This document shows positions 15,868-19,480 of a stretch of 19,480 nt of DNA, in pieces. The notes beneath the pieces were generated by a model. The model was not told where the DNA came from and made no database searches. It saw only the letters and a program-made list of their open reading frames with translations. A program made the position numbers and the translations under genes. Origin of the DNA: Clostridia bacterium (GTDB lineage Bacteria > Bacillota > Clostridia > Oscillospirales > CAG-272); contig CAAGDE010000171.1 in assembly GCA_900768535.1 (NCBI GenBank), forward strand, positions 1-19,480, read 5' to 3'. Within the stretch, counting starts at the first letter, position 1. Each line of letters starts with the position of its first letter.

Positions 15868-16833
15868 TTACGAATCCAGGCACTGAAAGATCTCATTCCA
15901 TACCGTATCGTCCTGTGCCGTCATTCTGTCCCAATCCCACGAGGCGAGGAATGCTTTCTTTTGTTCGTCGGTCTCAAGCTGCTTTTTCCGGATCATCTTT
16001 GCCCGCTTCGATACATATTCTCCGAGATATCTCACGGCATCCTCCGTATAATTTGGATTATGTCCTTTATCCGATACCAATACGAATCTGATATTTTCCT
16101 TCCCGTCAAGCCCCGCTTTGAGTGTATCATATTGGGCAACCTTGGTGCAGAGCTTATCGTTGCCCGAATAAATCAGCAAAACCTTTGCATCGGTCTTTGA
16201 CAGGCTTTCAACCGCATGGTATCCGACAAAATCGGGGTTGGCATTCCGCTCGATCTGCATAATTGCCTTGCGATACCCCTTCAGAATCCCGCCGAAGTAG
16301 GAATGAATCAGCAATTTCACCGATACAAACCCGGACAGGACCACAACATGGGAGATGTCGGGATGCAGCGCAGATATATTCAAAGCGGAGAAGCCTCCCC
16401 AGCTGTGTCCCATAACCGAAATATCCAGATCCGCAAATCGCGCATCCTGCTTCAGCGCAGTGATGCAATCATTCAGATCGCACAGAGACTGTGCCATTCC
16501 GTTCGGATTGACCCCCTCCGACTCCATACATCCCGTATGATCATATGCGAATACCAGAAATCCGTGCTTGCAGAGCATTTCGATCTCCTTCATATACGAA
16601 CAGTGCCCGCCGCCAAATCCGTGGTCGAATACGACAAGCCTGCCTTCGATCGGGTGATCGTAGCAATACAGATAGCCTTGTAAGAGATCGCCCCTCGATG
16701 ATCGGAACGGATAGGGTTCCTTCTGCAAACCCGCAAAATCATCTGCGGAAAAATAGTATGCTGTTCCGTTATCGTCGCAGCGTGTGTAAGCAATCCCGCG
16801 ATACATACGAATCATCTGTTTTTCAAAAAGCAT
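15868..16833 (-). CDS. Alpha/beta hydrolase, serine nucleophile
   Basis: ATG 16833 (MLFEKQMIRMYRG) follows GGGAG at a good distance and gives 321 residues without a signal peptide, so the enzyme is cytoplasmic. Visible parts are the oxyanion-hole loop DHGFGGGH (70-77), the nucleophile elbow GHSWGG (Ser 144), the acid in IYSGND (Asp 226) and the catalytic His in SDKGHNPN (His 258), all in the order of an esterase or peptidase-like hydrolase. The last 40 residues are a charged helical end. It has its own promoter at 16875-16903 and terminator at 15806-15846, so it is a single-gene unit. Substrate is unknown; removal of acetyl groups from sialic acids would fit the neighbourhood but nothing in the sequence shows it. 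Confidence 0.8.
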   Translation of the reverse strand: MLFEKQMIRMYRGIAYTRCDDNGTAYYFSADDFAGLQKEPYPFRSSRGDLLQGYLYCYDHPIEGRLVVFDHGFGGGHCSYMKEIEMLCKHGFLVFAYDHTGCMESEGVNPNGMAQSLCDLNDCITALKQDARFADLDISVMGHSWGGFSALNISALHPDISHVVVLSGFVSVKLLIHSYFGGILKGYRKAIMQIERNANPDFVGYHAVESLSKTDAKVLLIYSGNDKLCTKVAQYDTLKAGLDGKENIRFVLVSDKGHNPNYTEDAVRYLGEYVSKRAKMIRKKQLETDEQKKAFLASWDWDRMTAQDDTVWNEIFQCLDS

Positions 16834-16874
16834 TTGTTTTCTCCCTTGCCGACCGGACAAAAGCTGTTTCCTTC

Positions 16875-16903
16875 ATTATACCACCTTTTTATGAATATTT
16901 CAA
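16875..16903 (-). promoter_or_regulatory. Promoter for the alpha/beta hydrolase
   Basis: On the minus strand TTGAAA (16903-16898) and TATAAT (16880-16875) are spaced by 17 bases, about 40 bases before the hydrolase start. The near-consensus boxes suggest steady expression. Confidence 0.75.
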
Positions 16904-16970
16904 TTGTTTTTTGTGCTCCGCTCTTCAAATCTGCCATTTTTGCAAAGCTCCGACTATGTCGGTTCCAGAC

Positions 16971-17006
16971 GCAAAAACACCGCCCTGCAAGGAGCGGTGT
17001 TTTTGC
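16971..17006. terminator. 13-bp perfect hairpin after the catalase fragment
   Basis: GCAAAAACACCGC (16971-16983) pairs fully with GCGGTGTTTTTGC (16994-17006) around a 10-base loop. It lies 8 bases past the TGA (17014) of the catalase fragment, the standard place for an intrinsic terminator, and the T run is built into the 3' arm in both directions. It also marks the border of the right-hand rearranged zone. Confidence 0.7.
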
Positions 17007-17013
17007 ACTCCGG

Positions 17014-17340
17014 TCATCGGAACGCCGGGGCGTGTGTCTCATGATTGGCGAAAGCGTTGGGACCGGGATTAGACAGAGAGAAATACATCTTTGCGGCTTT
17101 GGTCGTTCCAAAGTCGCGGTTGGAACCGGTATCCTGCACCTGATTGAGGGCGTCGCGGAACATCTGATTATGCGCCTCCTCGCGATTGAGGAGGAAATCG
17201 ATAGTCTCGCGCACCTTTTTGTCCTCAATCTGCCGGTAAAGATACCCATAGACCACCTTGGCACGCTGTTCGGACGCAATATTGGAGAGCAGATCTGCGC
17301 AAAGACCCCCTGTCACGGTGACATAATCGGCAGTCCATGA
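17014..17340 (-). pseudogene. Manganese catalase (CotJC-like), C-terminal fragment
   Basis: The frame can be followed from SWTADYVTVTGG (from about 17340) through LCADLLSNIASEQRAKVVY, TIDFLLNREEAHNQMFRDAL and DTGSNRDFG to TGA 17014. This is the C-terminal part of the manganese (non-heme) catalase family, which breaks down hydrogen peroxide with a di-manganese centre; the Glu and the E-E-A-H region belong to that ferritin-like core. More than half of the protein is missing at the N-terminus, because upstream the sequence becomes CpaF. A GTG at 17316 could only start a useless 100-residue product. The terminator behind it is intact, which suggests the original gene end is preserved. Confidence 0.75.
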
Positions 17341-18026
17341 ATACCGAAAATCCGTTTGTCGTTCGGGATGCTCTCCAAAAGTGCATTCAACAGCGTTGTT
17401 TTTCCTGACGAGGTTCGCCCCGCGACCACGAGAGAAACACCGTAACGGACGCAGGATTCGAGAAAGTTCAGCATTTCCTCATTCACCATGCCGCTTGTCA
17501 ACAGCTTCTTGCGGTCTACCTCCTGCGGGTGCAGGAAACGGATGGATGCCGCGATACCAACTTCCTCCGTAACGATGGGCGTTTTGATTGCCGTAATACG
17601 GGCATTTCCCGGCAGATGTCCCTGTGCGATTGGCTTGGCGTTGTCAATGACCATGCCGCTATGACGCAAAAGGCGCTTGACGATATCCACCGCGTGTTCG
17701 GGGCTGAAGAAATGCTCGGTCAGTTTCCGGCTTCTCCCCTCGCGGTCGGTCAGGACAATATCGTCCCATGAATTGATGTTCAGTTCCTCCAAGCCCTTGC
17801 CGGAAAGGTAGGGCGTTAGTATCGAGTACCGCGCCATTTCATCGTAGAGGCGGTCGACGAGCTGACGGGTCGTGAGTCCCCACACGGAAAATCCATGGTC
17901 AAGGACACATTTTTCGATGTAATCCCGCAAGCGCCCGTTTTTGTCTCCGTCCGTCAGCGCGTCGGTATAAGACCTCGTAATCTCGACCTGTACCGCGTCC
18001 AGTACCGTCTGCAGTTCATCCCGCAT
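17313..18026 (-). pseudogene. CpaF/TadA-type secretion ATPase, truncated after Walker A
   Basis: ATG 18026 (MRDELQTVLDAVQ) is chosen because it overlaps the upstream CpaE-like gene end by 11 bases, normal for these operons; the frame to 18095 is that neighbour in another phase. The protein has the CpaF N-terminal domain, GLEELNINSWDDIVL, RITAIKTPIVTE, SIRFLHPQEV, and Walker A AGRTSSGKTT. It then reads LLESIPNDKRIF and departs from the family into GIHGLPIMSP and a stop. Full proteins have about 400 or more residues with Asp box, Walker B and His box; all are missing here. The enzyme powers Tad/Flp-type pili or related secretion systems. The break at about 17340-17348 leads into catalase sequence. 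It cannot be an active ATPase. Confidence 0.75.
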
Positions 18027-18462
18027 TGCCGACCACCTGCGCCGCAATCTCCCGCATCCGTCCTGTCCATACCCTGTCCCCCGCGTTCTTGGCATAGAGA
18101 TTGCCGCAGGAAAAAGCGGCTTTGATGTCCTTGCTATACGGTAACAGGAAAGAGACTTCGCCGAGCTGCTCCCGCGCTTCTTCGACCGGAAGATTGCCGT
18201 TGTCCGTCAGGTTCAGTCCCTGATTCATATCTCCCCACGGGAGCGCGCTTTCCCACACCGCCTTTTGCGTCCGATACCATGAGATACTCGGCAGTTCAGG
18301 TGTACAAAGCCGGACGGTCTGACTTGCCGTTTCCAGTGCGGCAAGGGACAGCAGGCTTTCGTTTGGATTGCTCATACAGTCCGCGATGACGAAATCCGCA
18401 AGGCTTTTGAGTTTTTCAAAAAGTTCAACCGCCCGTTCCTTCCCGTATCGCGGGTTGTTGAT
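18016..18462 (-). pseudogene. CpaE-like (MinD/ParA-type) protein, C-terminal fragment
   Basis: The frame reads NNPRYGKERAVELFEKLKSL, ADFVIADCMSNPNESLLSLA, ending REIAAQVVGNAG at TGA 18016. The ADFVIADC segment followed by a run of 'L-T/A-A-L' helices looks like the second half of a MinD/ParA-fold CpaE-like localisation ATPase, where 'DFVIIDC' holds the Walker B strand. It ends inside the start of the CpaF gene, the usual gene order. Near 18460 the frame meets the end of the serine recombinase gene, so its N-terminal nucleotide-binding part is missing from the window. An ATG at 18375 exists but is inside the domain. Confidence 0.55.
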
Positions 18463-19480
18463 AGTTGTAGGTCAAGACCAGTTTATCATCGAACACATAC
18501 ACTGCGTTCACAAATGTATCAATCAGGCGTTTCTGAAAATCACGGTTTGCTGGATCGCCATGACGGAACTGCTCAAACCATGCCGTCATCTGTTCGCGGG
18601 TCAGCTTTGGCTTTTGCAGTTCAGCAGTCTGGATATTCACAAGGATTTCTTCTTTTCGTGCTTCCAGCTCATCAAGCCGCTGTTTGGTGGACGGCGTGAA
18701 AATGCCCTGCTCGATTGCTTTCAGAATGTTTCCAATGGAGGACTCGGTTTCCGCAAGCTGTGAGCGAAGCGCAGGGGTTGTTGTGTCCTCCTGCTCCTGC
18801 ATAACAAGAATTGCGTCAATGAGCCTGTTGATCTTTTCTTCATCCATGACGCGCTGCATGGTCAGGCGAACAACAACACGTTCAATCCAGTCCTTGCGGA
18901 CTGCTTTCTTATCGCAGTCCTTCCATCGCTTTGCTCCGCCGCATTTGTAATAATAGTGCATGGTTCCGGTATGACTCGTACCGCTTTCACCGACCATCAT
19001 GCGCTCACACTTACCACAGAACAGCTTTGTTGTCAGCAGATAGTCCTCTTTTGCTTTTGCCATTGCGGGAGCATGGCGGTTCTTCTCCATGCGTTCCTGC
19101 ACACGGTTGAACAGGTCTTCCGGAACGATAGCAGGAACGCCGCCCTCAATTACAACATCCTGATAGCGATACTCGCCAATGTATTTGCGGTTTTTCAGCA
19201 GAGAGCTGAAACTATTGATATTGAAGGGCTGTCCCCTTTTCGTTTTAAGTCCGCGGGCATTGAAATCCTCAACAATAGAACGAACCGATTTGCCGTCAGC
19301 ATACTTTTCAAATATCTCAACCACTAATGGTGCAGTCACGGGATCGATCACAAACTTCTGTGCTTTCTTGTCCAACAGATAGCCGAGCGGAACGCCACCG
19401 CCGTTGTTTTTCCCTTTCAGCGCGTTCTCTTTCTGTCCGCGATGGATTTTCTCTGATAGTTCAGCAGAATAGAACTCGGC
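18425..19480 (-). CDS. Large serine recombinase, partial (N-terminus beyond window)
   Basis: The frame is open from the right edge to TGA 18427-18425, giving 351 visible residues. Visible parts start with the end of the catalytic-domain linker (AEFYSAELSEKIHRGQKENA). Next comes the recombinase domain (GVPLGYLLDKKAQKFVIDP, FNARGLKTKRGQPF, LLKNRKYIGEYRYQ). Then there is a zinc-ribbon with Cys pairs in LFCGKCERMMV and YYKCGGAKRWKDC, followed by a coiled coil. These enzymes integrate and excise mobile elements through a Ser-phosphoprotein intermediate; the catalytic Ser lies beyond the window. The last residues (QQPAIREGTGG) do not look like the family's usual end and overlap the CpaE-like frame, so the true C-terminus may be replaced by target DNA. 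All-minus orientation matches the neighbours. Confidence 0.8.
   Translation of the reverse strand, partial: AEFYSAELSEKIHRGQKENALKGKNNGGGVPLGYLLDKKAQKFVIDPVTAPLVVEIFEKYADGKSVRSIVEDFNARGLKTKRGQPFNINSFSSLLKNRKYIGEYRYQDVVIEGGVPAIVPEDLFNRVQERMEKNRHAPAMAKAKEDYLLTTKLFCGKCERMMVGESGTSHTGTMHYYYKCGGAKRWKDCDKKAVRKDWIERVVVRLTMQRVMDEEKINRLIDAILVMQEQEDTTTPALRSQLAETESSIGNILKAIEQGIFTPSTKQRLDELEARKEEILVNIQTAELQKPKLTREQMTAWFEQFRHGDPANRDFQKRLIDTFVNAVYVFDDKLVLTYNYQQPAIREGTGG

Noticed and set aside
1..19480. CRISPR array, tRNA or rRNA genes
   Set aside because: No regularly spaced direct repeats, cloverleaf or rRNA-like sequence was noticed on reading either strand.

Overview
The window looks like a low-to-mid-GC Firmicutes (Clostridia) genome, probably an uncultured gut-type Oscillospiraceae/Christensenellaceae relative. 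This is inferred from the Shine-Dalgarno signals, the lipoprotein and exported-protein styles, the CD1115-type VirD4 fragment and the Tad-type fragments. No rRNA, tRNA or CRISPR array was seen. The DNA falls into three zones: broken mobile-element DNA on the left (1 to about 2000), a mostly minus-strand sialic-acid/sialidase locus in the middle (about 2200-16900), and broken mobile or Tad-type DNA on the right (about 17000-19480).

Left zone: a winged-helix protein runs off the left edge. It is preceded by the C-terminal fragment of a VirD4/TraG coupling protein, which abuts an IS3-family transposase that has lost its 5' end and carries two frameshifts but keeps its DDE residues.

Middle zone: a promoter at 14716-14744 reads leftward into an N-acetylneuraminate lyase gene (nanA). 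Next comes a decayed sialidase gene, joined to both neighbours by ATGA stop/start overlaps, and a solute-binding lipoprotein. After a 172-base gap come two paralogous large exported proteins of unknown function with a 45-codon peptide gene between them. Then come a 1303-residue multidomain sialidase lipoprotein and a signal-less (cytoplasmic) sialidase-like protein. A divergent AraC-family regulator sits at the nanA end; its best promoter overlaps the nanA promoter face to face. A plus-strand YgjV-family membrane-protein pseudogene, with a consensus promoter but a nonsense codon and a frameshift, sits between the two sialidase genes. An alpha/beta hydrolase with its own promoter and terminator lies behind the regulator. 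The inferred theme is that surface enzymes release sialic acid from host glycans, the sugar or glycan is bound at the surface, and NanA splits Neu5Ac in the cytoplasm. NanE, NanK and any permease are absent from the window.

Right zone: all pieces are on the minus strand. A large serine recombinase enters from the right edge and fuses near its C-terminus with a 5'-truncated CpaE-like gene. That gene overlaps a CpaF/TadA ATPase gene, which is cut off just after Walker A and runs into the C-terminal third of a manganese catalase. These chimeric joints show either a heavily rearranged island edge or assembly artefacts; the sequence alone cannot separate the two.
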